Assembly (NCBI GenBank): GCA_001829505.1
Contig: MIBK01000108.1
Location: 1 to 26,470 of the forward strand
Source: Spirochaetes bacterium RBG_16_67_19
GTDB lineage: Bacteria; Spirochaetota; Spirochaetia; SZUA-6; DRHE01
Reading direction: 5' to 3'
DNA length: 26,470 nt
The translations under genes and the position numbers were made by a program. Positions 6,928 through 14,930 of this stretch are shown here, piece after piece; the first letter of the stretch is position 1; each line of letters begins with the position of its first letter. The notes beneath the pieces are model-generated. The model saw nothing but the letters and a program-made list of their open reading frames with translations. It had not been told where the DNA came from and made no database searches.

Positions 6928-8946
6928 ATGTTGTTAGGTATCGATACGGGAGGCACCTATACCGACGCGGTTCTCTTCGACCCGTCCGAGGGGGTCAAGG
7001 CTTCCGCCAAGGCCCTGACCACCCGGCACGACCTGGCCCTGGGCATCCGGAAGGCCATGGACGACGTGCTGTCCGCCGTCCCGGCGGGAACTCCCGTGGA
7101 GCTGGTCTCCCTGTCCACCACCCTGGCCACCAATGCCATCGTGGAAGGCCAGGGCAGCTCCATCTGCCTGATCCTGATCGGTTACACCCCGGACATGCTC
7201 GAGCAGGCGGGGCTTCGGGAGGCCCTGAGCGGCGACCCGGTCGTGCTGGTGCGCGGAGGCCACGACGCGGCCGGCGACGAAGCGGCCCCCCTGGCCCTGG
7301 ACGCCGCGCTGGAAGCCGTCCGACGCCACGCCGGACACGTGGCGGCCTTCGCCGTATCGGGCTACTTCTCGGTGCGCAACCCGGCGCACGAGAACGCGGT
7401 GCGGCGCCTGGTGCGCGAGCATTGCGGCCTGCCGGTGACCTGCGGCCACGAGCTGACCAGCAACCTGCACGCCTCGCGCCGGGCCCTGACCACCGCCCTG
7501 AACGCCCGCCTGATCCCTCTTCTGGGGGAGCTGATCGGTTCGGTCCGGGCCATGCTGGCCGAGCGCGGCATCCGCTCGCCGCTGATGGTGGTCAAGGGGG
7601 ACGGCTCGCTCATCGACTCCGCGCTGGCCCTGGAATACCCGGTGGAGACCATCCTCTCGGGCCCCGCCGCCAGCGTGGTCGGCTCGCTTTTCCTCTCGCG
7701 GGAAACCGACGCCTGCATCGCCGACATGGGCGGCACCACCTCGGACATCGCCCTGGTGAGCGAGGGCCGCCTGCTTCTGGCCCGTGAAGGGGCGCGGGTG
7801 GGAGGCTGGCAGACCATGGTGGAGGCCGTGCAGATCCACACCACGGGCCTGGGGGGCGACAGCGCGGTCAACCTGGAGGAGGGCGGCAGGCTGACCCTGG
7901 GACCGCGCCGCAGCGTGCCGCTGGCCCTGCTGGGCCACCTGCACCCCGAGCTGCTCGAGCTGCTGAACGGGCAGGCGGCCAGGCAGAAGCCATCCCGCTA
8001 CGACGGGCGCTTCCTGATCCGGCAGCGGCCCGCCGACCCGGCCCGCGGCGACTTCAGCGAGGTGCAGCGGGCGATCCTGTCGAAGGTGGGCGAGGGGCCC
8101 CTGGCCCTGGAGAGGCTCTTCACCGCGGGGGAGTCCTCCTACCTGGCCGACCTGGAGCTGCGCCGTCTGGTGGAGCGCGGGTACCTGGGGCTGGCCGGAT
8201 TCACTCCGACGGACGCCGCGCACGTGCTGGGCTACCAGACTTCCTGGTCCGCGGCGGCCGCCCGCGCCGGCGCCGCGATCCTGGCCCGGCGGGCCGGGGT
8301 CGAGGCGGAGGAGCTGTGCCGGCGCGTAGTGCGCCAGGTCACGCTGCAGGCCGGCAGGGCCATCCTGTCCGCCGCCCTGGCCGAAGCCCACGGACTGGAC
8401 CTGTCGGAGCACGAGCGCGTCCGCTCCGAGCTGGTGGACCGCGCCCTGCTCGCCAACGGCCGGCCGGACGGCCTGGTGAGCGTGCGCCTGACCCTGAATC
8501 GGCCGCTGGTGGCCATCGGCGCGCCGGTGTCCACCTACTACCCGGCCGTGGCCGAAGCCCTGCACACCCGGCTGGCCATTCCGGCCCACGCCGAGGTGGC
8601 CAACGCGATCGGGGCCGTGGTAGGCAGTGTGATGCAATCCGTGCGGGCGCTGGTGGCTCCACTGGGCGAGGAGCGGGAAGCCTTCGATCCCTCCGCCGGG
8701 GCGGGCTACCGCGTGCACCTGAGCGAGGAGGTGCGCGACTTTGCGGAGCTGGAGGCGGCCCTCCAGTTTGCGCGGCAGGAAGCCTCCGCCCGGTCCGAGG
8801 CGCTGGCCATGCGGGCCGGAGCGGCCTCGGTGCAGGTGACCCTGACTCAAGCGGACCATTCCGTGGAGATTTCGGGGGATCAGCTGTTCCTGGGAAGCGA
8901 GGTCACGGCCACGGCCACGGGCCGGCCCCGCCTGCAGGCGCACTAG
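6928..8946 (+). CDS. hydantoinase/oxoprolinase family protein, HyuA type
   Basis: This 672-residue protein starts MLLGIDTGGTYTDAV, the N-terminal motif of the HyuA/OplA family, which is ASKHA-fold and ATP-dependent. A second phosphate motif, IADMGGTTSDIAL, lies at about residues 264-276, and LSGPAASVVGS at about 243-253 is also family-typical. Members open cyclic amides (N-methylhydantoin, 5-oxoproline) or carboxylate acetone or acetophenone, usually with a HyuB partner encoded next door. Here there is no HyuB: the next gene converges 39 bases away. The substrate is therefore unknown. The start is fixed by the leaderless-type promoter 8 bases upstream. The region 290-672 is less conserved; I see no further recognisable domain. 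Confidence 0.88.
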   Translation: MLLGIDTGGTYTDAVLFDPSEGVKASAKALTTRHDLALGIRKAMDDVLSAVPAGTPVELVSLSTTLATNAIVEGQGSSICLILIGYTPDMLEQAGLREALSGDPVVLVRGGHDAAGDEAAPLALDAALEAVRRHAGHVAAFAVSGYFSVRNPAHENAVRRLVREHCGLPVTCGHELTSNLHASRRALTTALNARLIPLLGELIGSVRAMLAERGIRSPLMVVKGDGSLIDSALALEYPVETILSGPAASVVGSLFLSRETDACIADMGGTTSDIALVSEGRLLLAREGARVGGWQTMVEAVQIHTTGLGGDSAVNLEEGGRLTLGPRRSVPLALLGHLHPELLELLNGQAARQKPSRYDGRFLIRQRPADPARGDFSEVQRAILSKVGEGPLALERLFTAGESSYLADLELRRLVERGYLGLAGFTPTDAAHVLGYQTSWSAAAARAGAAILARRAGVEAEELCRRVVRQVTLQAGRAILSAALAEAHGLDLSEHERVRSELVDRALLANGRPDGLVSVRLTLNRPLVAIGAPVSTYYPAVAEALHTRLAIPAHAEVANAIGAVVGSVMQSVRALVAPLGEEREAFDPSAGAGYRVHLSEEVRDFAELEAALQFARQEASARSEALAMRAGAASVQVTLTQADHSVEISGDQLFLGSEVTATATGRPRLQAH

Positions 8947-8985
8947 CCCGCGGCTCTTAATACGCAAATAGCGTGCTGACAGTAG

Positions 8986-9651
8986 TCAGTCCTCCACGAT
9001 CAGATTGCGCAGCTCGTCCTTGTCGCCCGCCCGCACCGGGAACTGGGAGGAGACGATCTGGCCGCAGCGGGTCACCGCCTCGCACAGCCCATCCGCCGGC
9101 CGTCCGTCCCGGATTCCCTCCACCACCAGGTCCACCACCTGCTGCCAGGTTTCAGGCGCCACCTTCAGGTTGATGCCCTTGTCGGCCAGCACCACGGCCT
9201 GGCGCTCGTAGACCGAGACGAACAGCAGAATCCCCGTGCGGTCCCGGGTCTCGGCCAGGCGGTGGCGGAAGAATGCGGTAAGCGCGGCCTCCCCGACCTC
9301 CTCAATCATTTCCGCTTGAGCGATGAACAGGCGCTTCAGCGCGGGGATGCCCCGCAGCAGCTGGTAGACCACCAGGTAGGCCACGACGAACACGGCCGGA
9401 AACACCCACAGGTCCAACAGGCTCAGGCTGCCCCAGGGCTTGAGCACGGCGTCCGCGGCGGTGGCCGCCGCGGCGAGCAGCACGCTCACGACCAGGGCCC
9501 CGAACAGGGGGGCGGCAGGGTAGTGGTAGCTGGTGGAACGCACCATTGGCACGATTTCCCCGGAAGTGCTCTTTTCCATTTCCCGCACGCACCGGGTGAC
9601 GCGCTCGCGTTCCGCGGCGGTCAGGAATCCGCTGGCCAGGCTCTTTTTCAC
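8986..9651 (-). CDS. TPM-domain membrane protein
   Basis: This 221-residue protein has the TPM fold (the TLP18.3/Psb32/MOLO-1 domain), seen as STSGEIVPMVRSTSYHYP near the N-terminus and GILLFVSVYERQAVVLADKG near residues 141-160. Two hydrophobic segments at about 47-68 and 80-98 are predicted membrane helices placed inside the domain. The start is GTG at 9651, preceded by a strong GAGGGGGG ribosome site; there is no in-frame ATG. It is the third gene of a lemA-TPM-TPM operon, 12 bases after the stop of the previous TPM gene. This gene set is common in diverse bacteria, and the paired TPM proteins are thought to act with LemA at the membrane, but the biochemical role is not known. Confidence 0.82.
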   Translation of the reverse strand: MKKSLASGFLTAAERERVTRCVREMEKSTSGEIVPMVRSTSYHYPAAPLFGALVVSVLLAAAATAADAVLKPWGSLSLLDLWVFPAVFVVAYLVVYQLLRGIPALKRLFIAQAEMIEEVGEAALTAFFRHRLAETRDRTGILLFVSVYERQAVVLADKGINLKVAPETWQQVVDLVVEGIRDGRPADGLCEAVTRCGQIVSSQFPVRAGDKDELRNLIVED

Positions 9652-9663
9652 GGCATCCCCCCT

Positions 9664-10572
9664 CTACCAACGCCCGGAGGCACCGCCCCCGCCGAAGCCG
9701 CCTCCGCCTCCGGAGAAGCCCCCGCCTCCGGAGAAACCTCCAGCCGAACCGCCGCCGAAACCCCCGAACCCGCCGGGCCAGAACCCTCCGCCCCGGCGGC
9801 CGCCGCGGCCGCCGCGGAACAGGCCCATGGCCGACAACAGCCAGCCGCCGCCGAATCCCAGGGGGATCATGAGCAGGGTCAGCAGCCCCGGGGCGAACAT
9901 GAACAGGCTGGCCAGCGGGACTAGCAAGCCGCCGGCGATCCCGCCGAGCAGGCGGCGCCGGGAGCCGATCGCCGTGGCGATCACCGCCGCCACGGCCAGA
10001 GGCATCAGCGAGCGGCCGCTGCCCGTCTTGGTGGAGCCGGGAAGCTGGCCCGTGCCCTTGTACTCGCCCTTGACCGCGCCGATGATCGCGTCGGTGGCCA
10101 GCAGGAACCCGTCATCGAAGCGCCCCGCCTTGAAGTTGGGAACGATGATCTGGTCGACGATCCTTCCGGACAGCAGGTCGGTCAGCCGGCCCTCCAGGCC
10201 GTAGCCCACCTCGATGCGCACCGCCCGGTCGTCGCGGGCCACCAGCAGGATGGCGCCATTGTCGTTCTCCGCAGTGCCGATTTTCCAGGCGTCGGCCACC
10301 CGGATGGAGAAGCCCTCCAGGTCCTCGCCCTCCAGACTGGGCACGGTAAGCACGGCCACCTGGGTGGAGTCCGAGGCTTCCAGCTGCTCCAGCTTCTGGA
10401 CCATCGCCGCTTCCGCGGAGGAGCTGATCATATCCGCGTAGTCGTTCACCCTGCCGGAGAGCGGCGGCACATCCAGGGCGGCCAGCATCGGGCCGCAGGA
10501 CAGCGCCAGCGCCAAGGCCAGCGCCGCCCGGCGGCCAGCGGTCGGGGCGGCGGCCATCAGCCGGGTGGCCAT
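9664..10572 (-). CDS. secreted TPM-domain protein with Gly-rich tail
   Basis: This 302-residue protein has an N-terminal signal (MATRLMAAAPTAGRRAALAL..., cleaved around residues 30-32), then a TPM domain at about 35-165 with VNDYADMISSSAEAAM and GYGLEGRLTDLLSGRIVD, both typical of this family. Hydrophobic segments follow at about 187-200 and 210-250, and the tail (from about 262) is almost pure Gly/Phe/Ser ending GGGGASGRW. That tail is the usual ending of TPM proteins (YgcG-like), probably exposed near the membrane. ATG 10572 lies 5 bases after the lemA stop, so translation is likely coupled. A longer frame runs upstream of this ATG in the lemA region, but it is only a shadow of lemA. Confidence 0.88.
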   Translation of the reverse strand: MATRLMAAAPTAGRRAALALALALSCGPMLAALDVPPLSGRVNDYADMISSSAEAAMVQKLEQLEASDSTQVAVLTVPSLEGEDLEGFSIRVADAWKIGTAENDNGAILLVARDDRAVRIEVGYGLEGRLTDLLSGRIVDQIIVPNFKAGRFDDGFLLATDAIIGAVKGEYKGTGQLPGSTKTGSGRSLMPLAVAAVIATAIGSRRRLLGGIAGGLLVPLASLFMFAPGLLTLLMIPLGFGGGWLLSAMGLFRGGRGGRRGGGFWPGGFGGFGGGSAGGFSGGGGFSGGGGGFGGGGASGRW

Positions 10573-10577
10573 CGGCG

Positions 10578-11165
10578 TCAGAACTCGACCTTGGGAGCTT
10601 CCCGGGCGGCCTCGTCGGCCCGGAAGGGCTCCTTGCGCTTCAGGTGCAGAAACAGGTTGTTGGTCAGGGAGTAGGGGAAGCTGCGGATCGAGAAGTTGAA
10701 GGTCTGCACCGCCTCGTTGTAGCGCTGGCGCGCCACGCTGATGCGGTTCTCGGTGCCTTCCAGCTGGTTTTGCAGATCCAGGAAGTTCTGGTTGGCCTTC
10801 AGGTCGGGGTAGGCCTCGGCCACCGCCAGCAGGCGCCCCAGGACGGAGGAGAGCTCTCCCTGCGCGGCCTGGTACCTGGCCATGGCCTGCTCGTCGCCCA
10901 GGTCCTCGGCCTTGATCGTGACCTGCGTAGCCCGGGCGCGCGCGGCGATGACCGCTTCCAGGGTTTCCCGCTCGTGTGAGGCGTAGCCCTTGACCGTGGC
11001 CACCAGGTTGGGGATCAGGTCGGACCGGCGCTGCAGCTGGCTGTCGATGTCGGCCCAGGCCCTGAACACAGCCTCTTCGTTGCCCTGCAGCAGGTTGTAG
11101 CCGCAGGAAGACAGCGCCGCCACCGCCAGCCCGATCAGCGCCCAACGCGCCAGGTACTTCGCCAT
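10578..11165 (-). CDS. lemA: LemA family lipoprotein
   Basis: This 195-residue LemA protein is recognisable from [20 protein letters not shown] and from [19 protein letters not shown], the two most conserved family segments. The family is mostly helical, with an N-terminal membrane anchor. Here the anchor is a lipobox-like signal, [21 protein letters not shown], giving a lipid cysteine at residue 21. I chose ATG 11165, preceded by a G-rich ribosome site (AAAAGGGGGCAATC), over an ATG 24 codons upstream. A promoter (TTGAAA 11213-11208, 17 bases, TATTGT 11190-11185) fits a short leader of about 13 bases. First gene of the lemA-TPM-TPM operon. Confidence 0.92.
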   Translation of the reverse strand: MAKYLARWALIGLAVAALSSCGYNLLQGNEEAVFRAWADIDSQLQRRSDLIPNLVATVKGYASHERETLEAVIAARARATQVTIKAEDLGDEQAMARYQAAQGELSSVLGRLLAVAEAYPDLKANQNFLDLQNQLEGTENRISVARQRYNEAVQTFNFSIRSFPYSLTNNLFLHLKRKEPFRADEAAREAPKVEF

Positions 11166-11184
11166 GATTGCCCCCTTTTGGTCC

Positions 11185-11213
11185 ACAATACGAAAAGCGC
11201 GATTTTGTTTCAA
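11185..11213 (-). promoter_or_regulatory. promoter of the lemA operon
   Basis: On the minus strand TTGAAA (11213-11208), 17-base spacer, TATTGT (11190-11185). Transcription would begin near 11178, leaving a short leader with a GGGGG ribosome site before ATG 11165. Unlike several others in the window, this gene has a normal leader. Confidence 0.6.
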
Positions 11214-11252
11214 GGCTTTTCCAAGCCCGTGGATCATGCCATATTAAACACC

Positions 11253-11705
11253 ATGCTGCGGCGTTTTTTGCTCCGGCTCATCCTGGAAGAGGCCATCCGC
11301 AGGGAGGAAGAAGCCTACCGCTTCTACGAGGCCGCCCTGGAGCCGGTGCGGGCGCCGGAGGCCCGGGCGCTGCTGCGGCAGCTCTGCGCCGAGGAGCTGC
11401 GCCACCGGCTGAAGCTGCAAGAGCTGCAGCTCCAACCCGAAAGCCTGGAGGTGGAAGCGCACGACGTGCAGGAGTCGGAGCTGCTGGCGGACAGCGGGCC
11501 GGCGCCGGCGCCCGAGCTGGCCGGCCTGCGTCCCGAGGACGTCTGGCGCCTGGCGCTGGACAAGGAGCGGCTGGCCGTCCGCCACTACGGCTTGCTGGCT
11601 CGCAGGACCCCTCTGCCGGAGCCCCGACGGGTCTTCGCCTGGCTGGCCGCGGAAGAGCAGCGCCACGTGGACTGGGTCCTGGGAGCGCTGGAGGGCCGGG
11701 GATGA
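11253..11705 (+). CDS. ferritin-like (rubrerythrin-type) diiron protein
   Basis: This 150-residue four-helix protein carries the metal ligands of a ferritin-like diiron site: EEAIRREEEAYRFYEAAL, then CAEELRHRLKL (ExxH), then a second half with ALDKERLAVRHYGLLA and AAEEQRHVDWVLGAL (ExxH). The pattern E-Y...ExxH twice is that of rubrerythrin and related oxidative-stress or iron proteins. It lacks a rubredoxin domain. I chose ATG 11253 (MLRRFLLRLIL) over an upstream ATG at 11178. A -10-like TATTAA (11242-11247) lies five bases before it, the leaderless-type geometry. It overlaps the ParB-like gene by ATGA (11702-11705), so the two are made together and may act together. Substrate and partner are unknown. 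Confidence 0.8.
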   Translation: MLRRFLLRLILEEAIRREEEAYRFYEAALEPVRAPEARALLRQLCAEELRHRLKLQELQLQPESLEVEAHDVQESELLADSGPAPAPELAGLRPEDVWRLALDKERLAVRHYGLLARRTPLPEPRRVFAWLAAEEQRHVDWVLGALEGRG

Positions 11706-12538
11706 GCCAGGTGGGCTGCTTCGCGGAGGAGGTCGCCCGCCTGGGGCCTTATCGGACCCTGGACGCCGGGCCGCGGGTGATCGAGGTGGCCCGCATCACC
11801 GGCACCGTCGACAAGTGCGGCGAGCTGGACGGCCGTTTCCGCCTGCTGGGGCGCCAGCGTGACCGCCACGAGCGCTTTCGCCGCCGCAGGCTGGAGCAGG
11901 CGGACCTGGCGGTCACCGACCTGCCGCCTATCTCGGTGTACCTGCTTTCCGGCCGGTACTTCGTCATCGACGGCAACCGCAGAGTGGCCGAAGCCAAGCG
12001 GCAGAAACTGGAGTACATGGACGCCCAGGTCACGGAAGTCTTCCCCTTGAGCGACACCGCGGCCCTGGAAGGGGCCGCCTCCAGGAGGCGCTTCGAGCAG
12101 GAAACGGGGTTGAGGAACGTGCGCCTGGCCTACGAGAGCGGTTACGCCACGCTGCTGGAGGACATCGCCGCTTTCGGCCGGGCAGGCGCTGCCGAGGCCG
12201 GGGCCGCCGAGGCAGGTGCCGGCGGCGGGGCGCCCGCAGCCGACGAACCGCCGTCGCGGGAGCAGGTTCGGCGCTGGCACTCCGGTTTCTTCCGGCCCGC
12301 CTGCGCGCTGCTGTCGGGGTCCTCCCTGTCCCGGCGTTTTCCGGGAGCCGAACCGGGCGACCTGTTCGTCACGGTGGCCCGCTTCTACCGCGACCTGCTG
12401 GGCGGCTATCCGGCAGTGGCCTCCTACGAGACGCTGCTTTCAGGCTTCCGTTTCGCCCGGCGCCTGCCCGAGCGCCGGCCGCTGCGCGCGGCCCCGTTCC
12501 GGCTGCTGCTGGCCGTGTTGGGCCTCCGCCGCCCATAG
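11702..12538 (+). CDS. ParB-like (sulfiredoxin-fold) domain protein
   Basis: This 278-residue protein has a ParB N-domain-like stretch at about residues 73-112: LPPISVYLLSGRYFVIDGNR, then RVAEAKRQ and MDAQV. The DGNRRVAEAKR segment corresponds to the phosphate-binding DGxHR motif of ParB/Srx proteins. Upstream residues 28-68 (ITGTVDKCGELDGRFRLLGR and the Arg-rich stretch) occur in related stand-alone members. An Ala/Gly-rich linker sits at about 158-180, followed by a helical C-terminal region with no family I can name. It is not chromosomal ParB: no HTH and no ParA nearby. The ATG overlaps the stop of the ferritin-like gene, so coupling is tight. Function unknown. Confidence 0.7.
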   Translation: MSQVGCFAEEVARLGPYRTLDAGPRVIEVARITGTVDKCGELDGRFRLLGRQRDRHERFRRRRLEQADLAVTDLPPISVYLLSGRYFVIDGNRRVAEAKRQKLEYMDAQVTEVFPLSDTAALEGAASRRRFEQETGLRNVRLAYESGYATLLEDIAAFGRAGAAEAGAAEAGAGGGAPAADEPPSREQVRRWHSGFFRPACALLSGSSLSRRFPGAEPGDLFVTVARFYRDLLGGYPAVASYETLLSGFRFARRLPERRPLRAAPFRLLLAVLGLRRP

Positions 12539-12545
12539 GCAAGCC

Positions 12546-12722
12546 ATGCAGGATCGCCTGGAATTCATCCGCGACCGGTTGGGCCGCAGCAGGATCTACT
12601 ACAGCCGCTACAATCCTCGCGCCGAGCTGATGTACGACGTGGAGGACGCCGAGGAGGACGTGCGCTGGATGATCTACGAGATCGAGCGCCTGCGGGCGCT
12701 GCTGCCGAGGGGCGAGCCTTGA
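12546..12722 (+). CDS. 58-residue conserved-looking protein of unknown function
   Basis: A 59-codon frame from ATG 12546 to TGA 12720-12722, 7 bases after the ParB-like gene. The product starts MQDRLEFIRDRLGRSRIYYS and is highly charged and probably helical, with an acidic middle (DVEDAEEDV). The same DNA end carries the -35 of the ilvB promoter (TTGACC 12719-12724). The codon pattern resembles the neighbouring genes, so I think it is real. No family recognised. Confidence 0.6.
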   Translation: MQDRLEFIRDRLGRSRIYYSRYNPRAELMYDVEDAEEDVRWMIYEIERLRALLPRGEP

Positions 12723-12747
12723 CCCGCCAGGTGAGCGCAGGTACAAT
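12719..12747 (+). promoter_or_regulatory. promoter of ilvB, leaderless type
   Basis: TTGACC (12719-12724), 17-base spacer, TACAAT (12742-12747), then six bases to ATG 12754. Transcription would start at the ATG. No ribosome site is visible between -10 and start. It gives the ilvBN genes their own start in addition to read-through from the upstream genes. Confidence 0.7.
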
Positions 12748-12753
12748 CCGCGG

Positions 12754-14415
12754 ATGCGCAAGGGCAACGTGACCGGCGCCAAGGCGCTGCTCAAGGCCCT
12801 GGAAGCCCAGGGCATAGAGGTGATTTTCGGGTACCCGGGCGGCGCCAACCTGCCGATCTACGACGAGCTGAGTCGCTCCCCGATCCGCCACGTGCTGGTC
12901 CGCCACGAGCAGGGCGCCGCGCACATGGCGGACGGCTACGCCCGTTCCACCGGCAAGACCGGGGTCTGCCTGGCCACCAGCGGCCCGGGCGCCACCAACC
13001 TGGTGACCGGCCTGGCCAACGCCTTCATGGATTCCTCCCCCCTGGTGGCCATCACGGGCCAGGTGTCCCGCGCCATGATCGGCAATGACGCCTTCCAGGA
13101 AGTGGACATCACCGGCATCACCATCCCCATCACCAAGCACAACTACCTGGTGCAGGAGCCCTGGGAGCTGCCGCATGTGGTGGAGGAAGCCTTCTACCTG
13201 GCCGGCAGCGGCCGCCCGGGACCCGTGCTGATCGACGTGCCGAGGGACGTGCAGCAGGAGGAGTTCTCCCCCCATCAGGCCAAGTTCCCCCAGTTGGAAG
13301 GCTACAATCCCACGCTGGAAGGCCACCCCGGGCAGATCAAGCGGGCGGCCGCCCTGCTGAAGGGCGCCCAGCAGCCCCTGATCGTGGCCGGCGGCGGGGT
13401 ATACCAGGCCGGCGCTGTGCAGGCGCTGCGCCTGCTGGCCGAGAAGGCCGACATCCCGGTGATCCATACCCTGATGGGCAAGGCCTCCTTTCCCAACTCC
13501 CATCCCCTGTGCCTGGGTCTGCTGGGCTACCACGGCCGCGTGGCGGCCAATACGGCGGTTTCGGAGGCAGATGTGATCCTGGCGGTGGGCACCCGCCTGG
13601 CCGACCGCAGCACGGGACCGCTGGGCACCTTCGCCCGCCAGGCCCGCATCATCCACGTGGACATCGACCCGGCCGAGATCAGCAAGAACGTCCCCGCCTT
13701 TCTTCCGATCGTGGGCGATGCCAAGGGCATTCTGATTCAGCTGGCCGGGCTGCTGCCCCCGGCCAAGCGCGCCGGCTGGCGGGCCAGGCTGGAGGAGGTG
13801 GCCGCTGCGCATCCGCTGAGAGGCAAACTCAAGGGAGTGAGCATTCCCAACATCCTGCGGCTGCTGCGGGGTCTGGTGGACGATCCGCTGATGGTCACGG
13901 ACGTGGGCCGGCACCAGATCTTCACCGCCCATTACTTCCCCGTAGACTCGGAGCGCTCCTTCATCAGCTCTGGCGGCCTGGGCACCATGGGCTTCGGTCT
14001 GCCGGCGGCCATCGGCGCCAAGGTCGGCAATCCCGGCCGCACCGTGGTCGCCGTCTGTGGGGACGGCTCCTTCCTGATGACCTGCCAGGAGGTGGCCACA
14101 GCCGTGGCCGAGAACATCCCCGTGGTAGCCCTGGTCATGAACGACTACTGCCTGGGCATGGTCAAGCAGTTGCAGGACTCCTTCTACGGCAAACGCCACG
14201 AGTCCTGCCGCTTCGGGCGCAACGTGGACTACGCCCGCCTGGCCGAGAGCATGGGCGCCCTGGGGGTCCGGGTCACCGCGGAGGGCGAGATCGAGCCCGC
14301 CCTGCGGGAAGCGCTGGCCAGCGGCCGCCCGGCCGTGGTGGAGTTCGTGCTGGATGAGCCGGCCAACGTCTACCCGATGGTCACCGGGGCGAGCCTTCTG
14401 GAATACGTGGAGTAG
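12754..14415 (+). CDS. ilvB: acetolactate synthase, large (catalytic) subunit
   Basis: This 553-residue thiamine diphosphate enzyme joins two pyruvates to acetolactate (or pyruvate with 2-oxobutyrate), the first common step of valine, leucine and isoleucine synthesis, in the cytosol. The N-terminal ThDP domain has VIFGYPGGANLPIYDEL (about residues 23-39) and the catalytic Glu 52 in RHEQGAAHMADGYARSTG. The central domain includes FQEVDITGITIPITKHN. The C-terminal domain has the ThDP-Mg motif GDGSFLMTCQE near residue 435, ending at NDYCLGMV. All key motifs are present and the length is on the short side for the family (560-590). It is followed after nine bases by ilvN. A ThDP decarboxylase of other specificity is unlikely given the ilvN pairing. 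Confidence 0.96.
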   Translation: MRKGNVTGAKALLKALEAQGIEVIFGYPGGANLPIYDELSRSPIRHVLVRHEQGAAHMADGYARSTGKTGVCLATSGPGATNLVTGLANAFMDSSPLVAITGQVSRAMIGNDAFQEVDITGITIPITKHNYLVQEPWELPHVVEEAFYLAGSGRPGPVLIDVPRDVQQEEFSPHQAKFPQLEGYNPTLEGHPGQIKRAAALLKGAQQPLIVAGGGVYQAGAVQALRLLAEKADIPVIHTLMGKASFPNSHPLCLGLLGYHGRVAANTAVSEADVILAVGTRLADRSTGPLGTFARQARIIHVDIDPAEISKNVPAFLPIVGDAKGILIQLAGLLPPAKRAGWRARLEEVAAAHPLRGKLKGVSIPNILRLLRGLVDDPLMVTDVGRHQIFTAHYFPVDSERSFISSGGLGTMGFGLPAAIGAKVGNPGRTVVAVCGDGSFLMTCQEVATAVAENIPVVALVMNDYCLGMVKQLQDSFYGKRHESCRFGRNVDYARLAESMGALGVRVTAEGEIEPALREALASGRPAVVEFVLDEPANVYPMVTGASLLEYVE

Positions 14416-14424
14416 GGGGAGGGC

Positions 14425-14928
14425 ATGCGGCACACGATCTCCATCCTCTGCGACGACACCCCCGGGGTCATGACCCGGGTATCCGGGCTGTTCTCCCGGC
14501 GGGGCTTCAATATCGAAAGCCTGAGCGTGGGCCACACCGAGTTGAGCGGCAAGAGCCGCTTCACCATCGTGGTGGCCGGCGACGACGCCGTGCTGGAGCA
14601 GGTGCGCAAGCAGCTGCAGAAGATGGTGCACGTCATCAAGGCCTGGGACATCAAGCCCCTGGAGGCGGTGGAGCGGGAGCACGCCCTGATCAAGCTGGAG
14701 GTGGAGGAGCGCAAGCGGGCCGAGCTGCTGGAAGTCATCACCGCGGTGCAGGCGCGCATCGTGGATTCCTCGGGGCCGGTCTGGATCCTGGAGGTCACCG
14801 GCGAGACCAGCGCCGTGGACAGCGCCTTCAACCTTTTCGCGCATTATCGCGTGCTGGAGTCCATACGCACCGGCAAAATCGCCCTGGAGCGCGGGCACAG
14901 CCGCATGATGAAGGGCCAGCGGGGATAG
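14425..14928 (+). CDS. ilvN: acetolactate synthase, small (regulatory) subunit
   Basis: This 167-residue protein has the N-terminal ACT domain of IlvN/IlvH: ISILCDDTPGVMTRVSGLFS (residues 5-24) then RRGFNIESLSVGHTE, where valine is bound for feedback inhibition. The second half (KLEVEERKRAELLEVITAVQ, SGPVWILEVTGE) matches the C-terminal domain seen in full-length small subunits. It binds the large subunit and raises its activity. ATG 14425 is preceded by a GGGGGAGG ribosome site overlapping the end of ilvB. The downstream gene starts two bases after its stop. Confidence 0.95.
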   Translation: MRHTISILCDDTPGVMTRVSGLFSRRGFNIESLSVGHTELSGKSRFTIVVAGDDAVLEQVRKQLQKMVHVIKAWDIKPLEAVEREHALIKLEVEERKRAELLEVITAVQARIVDSSGPVWILEVTGETSAVDSAFNLFAHYRVLESIRTGKIALERGHSRMMKGQRG

Positions 14929-14930
14929 GG

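Noticed and set aside
6934..8967. 677-codon open frame antisense to the HyuA-like gene
   Set aside because: Same kind of shadow; low-complexity protein with no family features.
8961..8989. Small inverted repeats (ACGC-AAATA-GCGT and CTGAC-AGTA-GTCAG) between two convergent genes
   Set aside because: Stems of 4-5 bp without T-runs are too weak to call terminators.
9664..9830. Repetitive Gly-rich coding stretch
   Set aside because: It is the normal Gly-rich tail of TPM-domain proteins, not a DNA repeat element.
9664..11145. Long minus frame that fuses the TPM gene to upstream sequence
   Set aside because: The upstream part is an out-of-frame shadow of lemA; the natural start ATG 10572 follows the lemA stop and begins a signal peptide.
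12565..14898. 777-codon open frame antisense to ilvB and ilvN
   Set aside because: Shadow frame caused by high G+C codon bias; composition is His/Gln/Gly-rich with no domain, and the sense strand encodes unmistakable ilvBN.
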